This document shows positions 7,380-15,991 of a stretch of 41,886 nucleotides of DNA, piece by piece. Source of the stretch: a virus; IMG/VR virus record IMGVR_UViG_3300034198_017386, positions 1 through 41,886 of that record; one strand, written 5' to 3'. Within the stretch, counting starts at the first letter, position 1. Each line of letters starts with the position of its first letter. The notes under the pieces were generated by a model. That model was not told where the DNA came from and made no database searches. It was given only the letters and a program-made list of their open reading frames with translations. Both the position numbers and the translations under genes were made by a program.

Positions 7380-9944
7380 ATGTCGAAACTTGTCAAGGGG
7401 CGTCGCGTCGGCGCAGCGCTAGTTCAGGGCCGGATTGATCTACCAGTCCAGGGCATCTCCCAGCAACCGCCCAGTAGCCGCCCACCGGCCAAGTGTGAGG
7501 ACTCGATCAACACATGGCCCAGCCCCGTCGAGGGACTGACAAGGCGCCGGGGAACTCAGCTCAGGCGCCGTGTTTCGTCAAGCGTCCTGTCCGATATGTG
7601 GTCAGAGACAATCCTTCCCGTGATCGGTGAGCGGTATTCGTTTGAACTGGCCAACACTGGCGGAAGTGCCAGGCTGAGCATAACCCTTGACGGCGCACCG
7701 TGCTCCGTTGACGTGCATGGGGTCGGCCTGAGCGAAAGCGGGGGGTCTGTTATTGGCACTGCTGCCAGCTATCTATACAATGCTTCGGACCTGAAGCTGG
7801 GCTACCAGCTTATCAACAGCGGGGCGGTTGCCGTTCTCCTAAACAGGAACATAAAGACTGCGCTTGCTAGTGACGTTTCTCCCGCCAGCCTCAACGAAGC
7901 CTTGATTTTCGTGCAGGCCGTTACCTTTGACGTTGGGTATGTGGTCACGATAAACGGCGTGGCGCTACCCGAATACAGGACGCCAAAGGCAAGCGACACG
8001 GTGAATACGCTATCGACAGCGACGGCTGCAACGACACTCGCAAGTCGTATTAATGCGGTTGCGGGGTTTACGGCAACTGCCTTCGGGGCTCTTGTCTATT
8101 TCAAAAGAGCTGACGGCTCAGCCTTTGCCGCCTCTCTTGACGACTCCAGATCGGGGACGCTGGCCCGAGTGCTGAAAGACTCGACTACCAACTTTTCATC
8201 CTTGCCCGCAGTGGGCCGCAATGGCTTTATTATCAAAATCACCTCAGACCCGTCAACTGCCCTGGACGACTACTGGGTCAAGTTTGTTACTAACGACGCT
8301 TCATCTGAGTTCGGGGATGGCGGATGGGTGGAAACGATAGCGCCCTCAACTCAATATAAGTTCAATGCTGAAACGTTCCCGCTTGTGGTCTATCGCGCAG
8401 CGTTGGGAGTCCTATTCGTTGGTCCCGCCGATGGCGCAACCCGTGTACTGACTGTAGGAACATCCGCGTACACCTACACCTTCCCGCTGTGGGGGCAAAG
8501 GACGGCAGGCAATGAAGTCACGGTTCCGACGCCTAGCTTTATTGGCCAAAACATTAGAGACCACCTTATCTTCCGTGGGCGGTACTGGCTTGCGTCAAAA
8601 AGCAGCGTTGTTGGGTCGCAGTCAGATGATATTTTTAACTATTTTTCAGACACAAGTACAACTGTACTAGACACGGATCCCATCGATCTTGCTACCCCGG
8701 CGGAGAGTGCGTCCATACCATCCCTTGAATGGTTAGTGGCGACTGACGAATCAATCCTCGCCTTTAGCGAAGCCGATCAATTCCAGGTCAAGGCAGCTGA
8801 TCAGCAGGTGATGACGCCGAGGACCGCCGAGATACTGAAGCTCAGCTCTATCGCTATCAACGTGAGGATTAAGCCCAAGCTGGCCGGTCCTAACATTATA
8901 TTCAGCACCAACGAGCAGGGATACACCGGGTTTCGTGAGTACCAATTTATCGAGACTCAGAACCGCAGGCTAGGTATCAACCTGGGCGGAAGTCTTGGTA
9001 TCACAAGCGAAGTGCCCAGGCTCATATATGGCCTGGCTGATTTATGGGACGTAAGCGAAAGCCTGGATTTTGCAGTTGCTGTATCTCCATCCGACAGGAA
9101 AAGGGTTTACGTCTATAAATACCTGTGGGGGGCAAATGAAAGCTCACTTCAAAAGAAGCAGTCAGCCTGGCAGGTTTGGACTTTTCCTGCTGACGTTCAA
9201 TGGGTGAGGTTCTACGACAATCGCTTGTCTCTGATCCTGTCCTACTCAGACGGCACCTACCTAGTTGAGATGGCCGTTTCCGAACTTAGAAGCAGCAGCT
9301 CTCCCGACTTCTGCCTTGATCGCTCGATCAATTTTCCTGAATGCAATTCCGATGCAATCACGACCAACAACGTAGTGGCCACTTATGACGCGGGAAGCAA
9401 TAGGACTACATTCGTCCTCCCCTATGTCGTCGCCGTTGAAACGCTGGCCGTTGTTCGGTTTGACAATACCCGGTCACAATCGCTTGAGATTGGCCGCACA
9501 AGCACGGGCAGCACAATCGTTTGCACCGAGCCTGGCGATTGGCGCAGCGACAAAATTACATTTGGCGGGCGCTTTACCAGTAGCCACACATTCAGTCCGC
9601 CCTTTCCTCCTGCCAGGGAGGGCAACAGGGACCAGACCGGAAGGCTGCAACTTCTGAGCTGGCAAGTGTTCCATTTCAACTCAGGCCCCTACAAGCTAAA
9701 GGTGCGGCGGCTTAATCGCAGCACGGATACCGTCAAGACTTGGAGCCCAAGGATAGTCAACGTTGAACTGAATACCCTTAACGCCTTCGGTGGCGTCCTC
9801 GACTCTGGGAGACAAAGGGTGATCGTGGGGACGCGCAACACCGATTCGCTGGTATCCGTTGAAAGTGATTCTATCTTCCCGTTCACTATCACTGGTGCGG
9901 CATGGGAGGGGGCCTACAATGACCGGGCTCAAGCGCTGAATTAA
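7380..9944 (+). CDS. T7 gp12-like tail tubular protein B (nozzle)
   Basis: An 854-residue protein in the gp12 position, somewhat longer than T7 gp12 (794). The N-terminus contains IDLPVQGISQQPPSSRPP and a CEDSINTWPSPVEGLTRRRG segment, the typical start of gp12 proteins (QGVSQQ, then N-P-GLxRRP). The rest is rich in beta strands, as expected of a nozzle built from beta-propeller domains. It forms the tail tip below gp11 and anchors the fibres. It runs 3 bases before the next gene. Confidence 0.94.
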   Translation: MSKLVKGRRVGAALVQGRIDLPVQGISQQPPSSRPPAKCEDSINTWPSPVEGLTRRRGTQLRRRVSSSVLSDMWSETILPVIGERYSFELANTGGSARLSITLDGAPCSVDVHGVGLSESGGSVIGTAASYLYNASDLKLGYQLINSGAVAVLLNRNIKTALASDVSPASLNEALIFVQAVTFDVGYVVTINGVALPEYRTPKASDTVNTLSTATAATTLASRINAVAGFTATAFGALVYFKRADGSAFAASLDDSRSGTLARVLKDSTTNFSSLPAVGRNGFIIKITSDPSTALDDYWVKFVTNDASSEFGDGGWVETIAPSTQYKFNAETFPLVVYRAALGVLFVGPADGATRVLTVGTSAYTYTFPLWGQRTAGNEVTVPTPSFIGQNIRDHLIFRGRYWLASKSSVVGSQSDDIFNYFSDTSTTVLDTDPIDLATPAESASIPSLEWLVATDESILAFSEADQFQVKAADQQVMTPRTAEILKLSSIAINVRIKPKLAGPNIIFSTNEQGYTGFREYQFIETQNRRLGINLGGSLGITSEVPRLIYGLADLWDVSESLDFAVAVSPSDRKRVYVYKYLWGANESSLQKKQSAWQVWTFPADVQWVRFYDNRLSLILSYSDGTYLVEMAVSELRSSSSPDFCLDRSINFPECNSDAITTNNVVATYDAGSNRTTFVLPYVVAVETLAVVRFDNTRSQSLEIGRTSTGSTIVCTEPGDWRSDKITFGGRFTSSHTFSPPFPPAREGNRDQTGRLQLLSWQVFHFNSGPYKLKVRRLNRSTDTVKTWSPRIVNVELNTLNAFGGVLDSGRQRVIVGTRNTDSLVSVESDSIFPFTITGAAWEGAYNDRAQALN

Positions 9945-9947
9945 ACG

Positions 9948-11159
9948 ATGACATTCGTACCCGCCCTTATCGGGGCCGCAGTGGGGATCGGATCATCCCT
10001 GATGGGGACAAGCGCCGCCAATAGCCAAGCTCGACGGCAGGAAGCCAACGCACGGCAGGCCGCTAAGGAGCAATATAAGTTTGATACGGAGCAATACAAC
10101 CTTGCTAACAAGGTTGCGAACTTACAGTGGGAATGGGACAAGGCAAGGATCAATCAGTTGCGAGAGGTTGAAGGCCAAAAGGCGATCGACCAGGCCAACT
10201 ACGGGAGTATGGTTATCGCCAATGCGACCACAAACCTTGCCATAAACCAGGACGCGCTAAGGGACAGATTCATAACGGAAGAACGCCTGAGGGCGGAGCA
10301 GGTCGGAATGGAATACGACAATGCCCAAATGAAGATGGAGTCGGACTATCGCTATCAGTCAACTCAGCTTGCGATTGAGCAGCTTGAACAGAGCCGGCAG
10401 TTCCTCAACCAGTTCAACCTTCTTTCCAACCAAGCCAGTAGCACACTGCAAAAATACGAAAACGATAGCGCCGACCTAATGGCCAGCCTCACCCTTGATG
10501 AGGCGCGGGATTCATTGGGCTATCAACTGCAACGGATTGCAGCCATGGAGCAGGACGGGCGGATTGCCGCCCTTGCCTCTGCCCAGCAAGGGGGAGGGGT
10601 GACGGCGCAACGGTTGGCGATCAACGTCGCGCAGGCTGCAGGCCGCACATACGGGGAGCTGGCGCAGAAGTCTCAAGGCAGGGAACTGAAGGTGGCAATG
10701 ATTAACGGCGCAATGCGCAATTCCGTCAACAGCGAGCTTGCCCGCTTTGCCCTTCAGGCTCAAGACCAGATTGACCGTGGGGACTACAGCTCCCAAAAAG
10801 CTCAGCGGGATCAGGCTTTTATGAGCGACAGTTACCGGCGGGACTCCGCCAACCAGGCAAACATTTTTGACAAGCTGACCATCCCAACGTTTGAACTGGG
10901 CCAGCGGCAATACGGGCGGGAGTTGCAGTCGTTGCAGATCCAGACCGAAGGCAAGCTCTATGAGGCGACCATGCCCTATCGGCAGGCCCCCTATCTGGAT
11001 CCCCTTGAGCCAGTCCCAGGCGTGAAACCTCGACTGAGCACCGTTGGATCCGCCGCTGGAGTCAGCACGTTTGGGGCCATTGGGAGCGCTATCGCCCAAG
11101 GGTTCTCGACGGCCAACTCATGGCAGCAGGCAGCAACGGGGAAGGGGCTGTTTGGCTGA
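9948..11159 (+). CDS. gp14-like internal virion (ejectosome) protein
   Basis: A 403-residue protein in the gp14 position. It begins with a hydrophobic Gly/Ala segment (PALIGAAVGIGSSLMGTSAA) followed by a very long Gln-, Ala- and Glu-rich helical or coiled-coil region (about 25-330), and ends with a Gly/Ser/Ala tail. In T7, gp14 is ejected first and forms the outer-membrane part of the DNA conduit. It is about twice the T7 length, which is common in cyanopodoviruses. The partners gp15 and gp16, adjacent in T7, are here more than 10 kb away on the other strand. Confidence 0.8.
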   Translation: MTFVPALIGAAVGIGSSLMGTSAANSQARRQEANARQAAKEQYKFDTEQYNLANKVANLQWEWDKARINQLREVEGQKAIDQANYGSMVIANATTNLAINQDALRDRFITEERLRAEQVGMEYDNAQMKMESDYRYQSTQLAIEQLEQSRQFLNQFNLLSNQASSTLQKYENDSADLMASLTLDEARDSLGYQLQRIAAMEQDGRIAALASAQQGGGVTAQRLAINVAQAAGRTYGELAQKSQGRELKVAMINGAMRNSVNSELARFALQAQDQIDRGDYSSQKAQRDQAFMSDSYRRDSANQANIFDKLTIPTFELGQRQYGRELQSLQIQTEGKLYEATMPYRQAPYLDPLEPVPGVKPRLSTVGSAAGVSTFGAIGSAIAQGFSTANSWQQAATGKGLFG

Positions 11160-11195
11160 TCGGGAGATTGACGGCAACAGCGCAGCGGGCTAAGG

Positions 11196-11201
11196 TTGAC
11201 A
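11196..11201 (+). promoter_or_regulatory. TTGACA element before cyAbrB-like gene
   Basis: TTGACA stands 19 bases before the ATG at 11220, in a 60-bp gap after the gp14-like gene. It matches the sigma70 -35 consensus, but no good -10 fits between it and the start codon. TTGACA or TTGACAG also occurs in the gaps before the capsid, early genes and RNA polymerase. A role as part of a phage or host promoter is possible but unproved. Confidence 0.25.
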
Positions 11202-11219
11202 GTGTTCAATCATTTTCAG

Positions 11220-11717
11220 ATGACCGCTACAGTCGCAACGCCCGAAACCGCCAGCTTTCCCATGCAGGGACAGGAGCTGCTTGAGTTCCTGAAGGCCAAC
11301 CCCGGCATGAAAGAGTCCGAAGCCATCAAGGCAACGGGCCATTACAAGGTCATGGCTGACGGGGAAACGATCCGCCTCAATCGCACGGCCTATTACAAGG
11401 CCATCGGCTCCGCCAATGGATACGCCCCTGCCGCCCCCGAGCGCAAGCCACGCGGCCTGTCCGGGCCTAAGGGAGTCCTTGTGGTGGGTCCTTCTGGCCT
11501 GATCCCCTTGGGCGCCGCATACAGCCGCCTCCTAAACCTTCAGCCCGGCGACTATGTGAGCGTTTACGAAGATCAGGGAGTCTTGGTCGTTGACCCGAGC
11601 ACCGATGAAGCCCAGGAGGCCAAGCAAAAGGCCGCCCTGAAGCCGAAGGCCGAGGCCCCCGCCCCCGCATCCGCCCCAGCCTGCCCCCCTGAGGCCAAGG
11701 CCGCCAAGGCCGGCTGA
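11220..11717 (+). CDS. cyAbrB-like transcriptional regulator
   Basis: This 165-residue protein has the two-part layout of cyanobacterial AbrB (cyAbrB) proteins. Residues 16-66 match the family N-terminus (GQELLEFLKANPGMKESEAI, then GHYKVMADGETIRLN and AYYKAI, compared with cyAbrB ELLxKVKEL, CGYYTV and RVNLxxFYxAL). Residues about 84-127 match the AbrB-like part (GLIPLGAAYSRLLNLQPGDY). A Lys/Ala/Pro-rich tail follows. Host cyAbrB proteins bind DNA and regulate carbon, nitrogen and redox genes. A phage copy among late genes could alter host transcription or compact DNA; this is inference. I preferred the ATG at 11220 over the TTG at 11196, which overlaps a TTGACA element. Confidence 0.75.
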   Translation: MTATVATPETASFPMQGQELLEFLKANPGMKESEAIKATGHYKVMADGETIRLNRTAYYKAIGSANGYAPAAPERKPRGLSGPKGVLVVGPSGLIPLGAAYSRLLNLQPGDYVSVYEDQGVLVVDPSTDEAQEAKQKAALKPKAEAPAPASAPACPPEAKAAKAG

Positions 11718-11737
11718 TTCAACCCTGGAGTACCGCC

Positions 11738-11923
11738 ATGAAGCGATTTAACCGATTACCCCATCCCCTGGGCGTTGACAGCCTGCCGGTCTGCGGAGGC
11801 CATGCACTACGGGCGGAAGGGATGCCCATGTTTGTACTCGACAGCAAGGGGCAAGCATGGTCGGTCGGCATTCATGGCGGGAAACTGTACAAGACACAAT
11901 CTCGCCAATTAGCCGATGTCTGA
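11738..11923 (+). CDS. Small hypothetical protein
   Basis: A 61-residue basic protein with MFVLDSKGQAWSVGIHGGKL in its second half. GGAG lies 8 bases before the ATG. Its stop overlaps the next gene by 8 bases (ATGTCTGA), so it is probably co-expressed with the C39-like peptidase. No family is recognised. It could be a small modulator of the peptidase, but only its position suggests this. Confidence 0.6.
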   Translation: MKRFNRLPHPLGVDSLPVCGGHALRAEGMPMFVLDSKGQAWSVGIHGGKLYKTQSRQLADV

Positions 11924-12494
11924 TCAATCGATTACAGCCGGGGAATGGAGCACGAAAGTTCGTGCCCTAAATCTCTCGCAGCCGGATGGCAGTACCTGCC
12001 AGTCTGCCTGTATTGCCATGGCGATAGGGACAGGCGATATACGGAAGGTGAGACAAGACCTTGTTCGGCTTGGACCCGCAGGCAGCCCCGCCACCATGGG
12101 TCAAGTTCTAAGGCGCAGCCTGGGGAAGCGTTACATCTTCGATGAAAGCGCCAGTCTCTTGAACATGGCCGATTACTTGGCTGATGGCGAGCTTCTTATT
12201 ACTCACGGCTGGTTCACTTCTAGCGGTCATGTGATCTGCCTCGACGGGCTCAAGGGCTCCAAGGTTGGCGGCCCTATGTCGTTCAACGTGAAGGATCCAT
12301 GGTCAGAGTTCGATGGGCCTAGCTGGACCTATGACAAGCCGTCTGTCCATTTTTACGATGGCTTCTATAGCGACAGGCTCATTTACGCGGCTTGTGTAAG
12401 TGGCTCAAGCCGATCGGACGCAGCGGCCTGCTACCTCACCTCATCAATAAATTACAGCGAAGGGCTGGCCTGGGTTCACAGAATCTTGCCATAG
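11916..12494 (+). CDS. C39-like cysteine peptidase, candidate endolysin
   Basis: A 192-residue protein with the signature of peptidase C39-like papain-fold enzymes: SQPDGSTCQSACIAMAIG, with Gln22 for the oxyanion hole and Cys28 as nucleophile, GHVICLDG with His105, and NVKDPWSEF with Asp127. Phage proteins of this fold are often cell-wall endopeptidases or protein-processing enzymes. No other lysozyme or amidase gene is obvious in this genome, and the two small membrane-type genes lie just beyond at 13.2-13.6 kb, so a lysis role is reasonable but inferred. There is no signal peptide. Confidence 0.7.
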   Translation: MSDQSITAGEWSTKVRALNLSQPDGSTCQSACIAMAIGTGDIRKVRQDLVRLGPAGSPATMGQVLRRSLGKRYIFDESASLLNMADYLADGELLITHGWFTSSGHVICLDGLKGSKVGGPMSFNVKDPWSEFDGPSWTYDKPSVHFYDGFYSDRLIYAACVSGSSRSDAAACYLTSSINYSEGLAWVHRILP

Positions 12495-12563
12495 GCCAAA
12501 GTCGCCCGCCCCGCCAGAATCGCGGATTTTTTAATTCTTCTATCTATCCACTCCCCAACCCAA

Positions 12564-13169
12564 ATGTCTCCTGACAATTTCGCGCCATTCTTCGGTCTGA
12601 CTTCGGACCAAATGGCCCTACTGGATGAACAGGGCCTAGCTGATGCTATCAAGCTGGAGGCCATGACTCGCGGGATCCTGATCCCGGTCACCCTAAAAGA
12701 GGCTATTCAGACAAGCGGCTTCACTGGCTATATGGCCTCCCCGGAGGATCAGCATTTTTATTGCGTGAAAGGTCCCGAATATGGCGATACGGTCGGATAT
12801 TTGACGGAAGATGCGGCAAAGTCAGCGCTTGAGGGTTCGGCGGTGTTTCGTGATACCTACGTTGGAGGCGGCTCGCGCAAGGTCTTGGCTGATCGTCAGC
12901 CAACGATTGAGCGCGTCACTATCCCTGGCCGGAAGTTTGCGCTTTCGGTAAAAGCCTTAGAGCCCTACTTTAACGATGCCGATTCCGAGGAATTTGCCAA
13001 GCTTCAGAAGGAATGTATCACTGCCTATGAAGCAAACAATCGAGACAGATACAATGCCGCTGCAGCCAAGGAGCGGAAGCAAGAATACATTCGCCTGGCC
13101 GGTGGTGACACTGAGATCGCCAAGGCTTTTTGGCTAAAGACCGAACGGCTTGAATGGCCCGCCGACTGA
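12564..13169 (+). CDS. Hypothetical protein
   Basis: A 201-residue protein of no recognised family and the last gene of the plus-strand late block. The middle is beta-rich (SGFTGYMASPEDQHFYCVKG, YLTEDAAKSALEG) and the C-terminal third is charged and helical (YEANNRDRYNAAAAKERKQE). Its stop codon lies a single base from the stop of the opposing minus-strand gene, with no room for a terminator between the convergent units, so transcripts must overlap here. A structural or lysis-related role is possible from position only. Confidence 0.7.
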   Translation: MSPDNFAPFFGLTSDQMALLDEQGLADAIKLEAMTRGILIPVTLKEAIQTSGFTGYMASPEDQHFYCVKGPEYGDTVGYLTEDAAKSALEGSAVFRDTYVGGGSRKVLADRQPTIERVTIPGRKFALSVKALEPYFNDADSEEFAKLQKECITAYEANNRDRYNAAAAKERKQEYIRLAGGDTEIAKAFWLKTERLEWPAD

Positions 13170-13170
13170 T

Positions 13171-13374
13171 TTACTGTTTGGCTTTTGCCGTCCAGATAAA
13201 GGCCGCTTTTTCGATCCACGGGTAAGCCAGGACCCAAGCCTTCTCAATTCCCCTGAGGCGTCTATCGTCCTTGGGGGTTTTTGTATTGTTGACAATGATT
13301 GCCGCGAGAGTGTGAATAGCGGTCGCTGCGGCAACGAAGTCAGGACTGGTGAGAAAGTCAAGAGTGTTTTTCAT
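13171..13374 (-). CDS. Small holin-like / lysis-region protein
   Basis: A 67-residue protein at the end of the minus-strand block, after the tail fibre, where T7 encodes its holin (gp17.5). It has a moderately hydrophobic segment at about 12-30 (DFVAAATAIHTLAAIIVNN), a charged centre (TKTPKDDRRLRG) and an amphipathic end ending in KAKQ. The ATG overlaps the stop of the gene before it by 4 bases. Holin or holin partner is inferred from position, size and hydrophobicity; no family motif is seen. Confidence 0.55.
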   Translation of the reverse strand: MKNTLDFLTSPDFVAAATAIHTLAAIIVNNTKTPKDDRRLRGIEKAWVLAYPWIEKAAFIWTAKAKQ

Positions 13375-13619
13375 TTTTTTTGAGTTTCAAGATTGCGGAC
13401 ACGGGTGTCAAGCTGACCAATGGCCTCTGACTGGAGAGCATCTACCTTGGCTGATATTCCAAGGATGCCTTTCAATTCTGCTTGACCATCACGAAGATTA
13501 AGTACGCCAGCAATAAGCCCGATCAGGGCTGCCGCGATAATTGTTGAGGCTGCCTGCTGGATCATCTCAAAGAAACGGCTTGTGCCGTTGGGCGTAGCGA
13601 CCATGGCGGGAATTGACAC
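13371..13619 (-). CDS. Single-span membrane protein, candidate holin or spanin
   Basis: An 82-residue protein with one clear transmembrane helix at about 23-43 (AASTIIAAALIGLIAGVLNL) followed by a coiled-coil C-terminus (KVDALQSEAIGQLDTRVRNLE). This is a class II/III holin-like or inner-membrane spanin-like topology. It is 18 bases downstream of the tail fibre gene and overlaps the next gene by 4 bases, forming a lysis pair. The function is inferred from topology and position. Confidence 0.6.
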   Translation of the reverse strand: MSIPAMVATPNGTSRFFEMIQQAASTIIAAALIGLIAGVLNLRDGQAELKGILGISAKVDALQSEAIGQLDTRVRNLETQKK

Positions 13620-13637
13620 TGATCAACTGTATCAGCC

Positions 13638-15950
13638 TCAAATACCAGTGTCGTAAATCCTGGCCGTGCTCAGCGTCACGGTGCCCGAGTTGACGACTTG
13701 CCAGTAGTGCCAAGGCGGCACAAGGGCGAACAAGCATTGGTCGCTTGCGCTGGGGCCGTCGTTGGCCTGCCTGCCGATCTCCGTAACAGTTGATGAAGCC
13801 CCCACGCGCAAGGACGAAGACGCCCCGGAGGCCAGGTTCGCCGTATAGCCGACCGCCACGGTTCTGCCGGTAGTATTTTGATAGACCGTGCCAGCGGTGA
13901 TGGACTGACTGACAGGCAGAAGCGTGGACCCTGGAGGTGCGCATTTGACGAAGTTTCCGTTACCAGAGTTGGCGTTGATCGTGACTGCCGCACCAGATAA
14001 GACGTTATTGCCGATCTCAACTTGGTTGAAAAAGGCACCGCCGCCACCGCCGCCAGTACCGGCAGCGTCCTGAATGAAGACCGTTCCCTCAAGGAAGCCC
14101 AGATAGATTCTGTTATAGCTGCCGAAAATCTCTACACTTTTTCCGCCAGACGCGGCAGGCTCAACAGCATTGACAAAAATATAATTACTTGTGGTGTTAT
14201 TGTAGACGCCCCCGGCTTCATCTATTTTTAGATTCTTAAAGTTGCTATTGAGAGACTGTATGTTGATATTGAGAGCTTGCGCAGCCGCCAGGGATGGGTC
14301 CTTACTCCGCGTCCTCACGCCATAGCTGCAATAGCCAATCTCCCCAAGCAGAATGTCATTCTGCTGGAAGTGGGCATCATAGCCCAGCACGGCAGCGCCG
14401 GCACAGTTCACGAAGACACCGGCCCCCTTGAACGCCTGTATCTCATCGACCCTAAACCTGCTCATCTGTGCGGCCCGAAACTCAATACCATTGGCGCCGT
14501 CTGGGAACTCTGCCGTAGGGGCCGACGCCCAGCCATCATTAGCGCCACCCACGGTATGTCTAAGCCCTGCAAAATGCAGGTCATAGCCCTTGTTCCTCCC
14601 AGCGGAAGGGGCGGTATTGCCGACAACGACTGCGCTGCCAGAGGTGGCGTTGTAGTTGATAAAAGATAAAAACTGAATATGGCAAGGCTTATCAAGCGTG
14701 AGAGGGGCAGTAGTCCTAAAGTTAAATCCTGAGGGGGCAAATAACTTCCTGAATGGCCCTTGTGTTACCGTCCCTTGCTGTGCCCAATCGAAGGCCAACT
14801 GAAGACCAGCCGTGTCGTTGTTCACACCGTCTCCGACGACCCCGGAAAAATCAAAAACACTTCGAGAGTTGGAGGGAACAAGGTATCGAGAGTCTGGGTC
14901 TATCGCGCTGTAGTCGATCCACTGCCAGGTAGTACCGACAGACAAGTAAAGAAGCCTGACGCTTAGGCGACTGCTGCCAACAAAGCCAGACGGTCTGCCG
15001 GTCAAGGGGGCAAACGATTCGATCCCTGTGCTGTTTGCGATCTCAATTCTGCTTCCGTTGGATGGGGAAGCAGGAATAGCCGCGACGTTGGCAACGGCAA
15101 GGTATTGAGTGGCGATCCCGCTCTGTATCCCGGCAACAGTTGTCGAAAGCGACGCGACAGACGCCTGAGCAACAATCGCCGCGTCATAGGCCGTCTTCGC
15201 AGCCTTTGCCGAAGCGGGATCAGTAGCGCTAGAACTTAAGACAGAATCAACAACCTGGGTCTTAAGCAGGTAGCGCAAGTCAGCGTTGATTGGCCTGTAA
15301 TCGACCCACTGCCAGGTGGCCAGGCCCACGCTGTATCGAATGCGGACGATCAGGGAGCTTGACCCGACGAAGCCCGAGGGCACCCCGGTAAGAGGGGTAA
15401 AAGTCTGCATGTTGGTAGAGTCCAGCACCTCGCCGCCGATTGCCGACCCCGGATTGGCTGGCACGTTGGCCCTGGCCGCGTACAGCGTGTAGGGGAGCTG
15501 GCTGGCGACCGTGGCCAGAACCTGACTGGACTGTGCCGCCGTGTCGCTGGCCAGGGTGGCCGCAGCGGCGTTGGCCTCGACTGCCTCTTGAACAATGTAG
15601 AGGTTGGCAAGCTGAAGGTTTCTTAGCCTCTCAGCCGGAAGGTTGATCCCGTCAGGAATGTCAGTCAGAAGCGCAGTGATCGGCGTAATGCGCCTGATGA
15701 TCACTGACTCATTTAAGACGGTGGGGACGACAAGGGTTATCTGGGTTCTTGCCGTATTGAACTCCCACTGAGCAGGTCGAAACCGCTCGATCAATGTTGC
15801 CCCGTTGTCAAGTGTCGTATAGACCTTGACGTGAGATGGATCGACAAAACCTATTGCGCTGCCGCCAGCCGTTGTGAGATTAAAGGTGGTAGTGCCCACA
15901 GAGGGGGCTGTATAAACGGCCCCGGAATACGTGTAGGAAGGTAGCGGCAT
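13638..15950 (-). CDS. T7 gp17-like tail fibre / tailspike protein
   Basis: A 770-residue protein. Residues 1-130 follow the T7 tail-fibre N-terminal domain that attaches to the tail (TTFNLTTAGGSAIGFVDPSH, VIIRRITPITALLTDIPDG, LNLQLANLYIVQEAVEAN). Two copies of a domain of about 75 residues follow (about 152-229 and 282-357), each ending in TWQW(V/I)DY plus RYL. A parallel beta-helix region starts near 365 with FDFSGVVGDGVNNDTAGLQL, typical of pectate-lyase-like tailspikes. The beta-helix probably binds or cleaves a surface polysaccharide of the host. The gene is on the minus strand, opposite the other tail genes. Confidence 0.9.
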   Translation of the reverse strand: MPLPSYTYSGAVYTAPSVGTTTFNLTTAGGSAIGFVDPSHVKVYTTLDNGATLIERFRPAQWEFNTARTQITLVVPTVLNESVIIRRITPITALLTDIPDGINLPAERLRNLQLANLYIVQEAVEANAAAATLASDTAAQSSQVLATVASQLPYTLYAARANVPANPGSAIGGEVLDSTNMQTFTPLTGVPSGFVGSSSLIVRIRYSVGLATWQWVDYRPINADLRYLLKTQVVDSVLSSSATDPASAKAAKTAYDAAIVAQASVASLSTTVAGIQSGIATQYLAVANVAAIPASPSNGSRIEIANSTGIESFAPLTGRPSGFVGSSRLSVRLLYLSVGTTWQWIDYSAIDPDSRYLVPSNSRSVFDFSGVVGDGVNNDTAGLQLAFDWAQQGTVTQGPFRKLFAPSGFNFRTTAPLTLDKPCHIQFLSFINYNATSGSAVVVGNTAPSAGRNKGYDLHFAGLRHTVGGANDGWASAPTAEFPDGANGIEFRAAQMSRFRVDEIQAFKGAGVFVNCAGAAVLGYDAHFQQNDILLGEIGYCSYGVRTRSKDPSLAAAQALNINIQSLNSNFKNLKIDEAGGVYNNTTSNYIFVNAVEPAASGGKSVEIFGSYNRIYLGFLEGTVFIQDAAGTGGGGGGAFFNQVEIGNNVLSGAAVTINANSGNGNFVKCAPPGSTLLPVSQSITAGTVYQNTTGRTVAVGYTANLASGASSSLRVGASSTVTEIGRQANDGPSASDQCLFALVPPWHYWQVVNSGTVTLSTARIYDTGI

Positions 15951-15991
15951 GGCGGCAAAATAAGCCTTGCCAATTCTGGCATATTCCCGCC

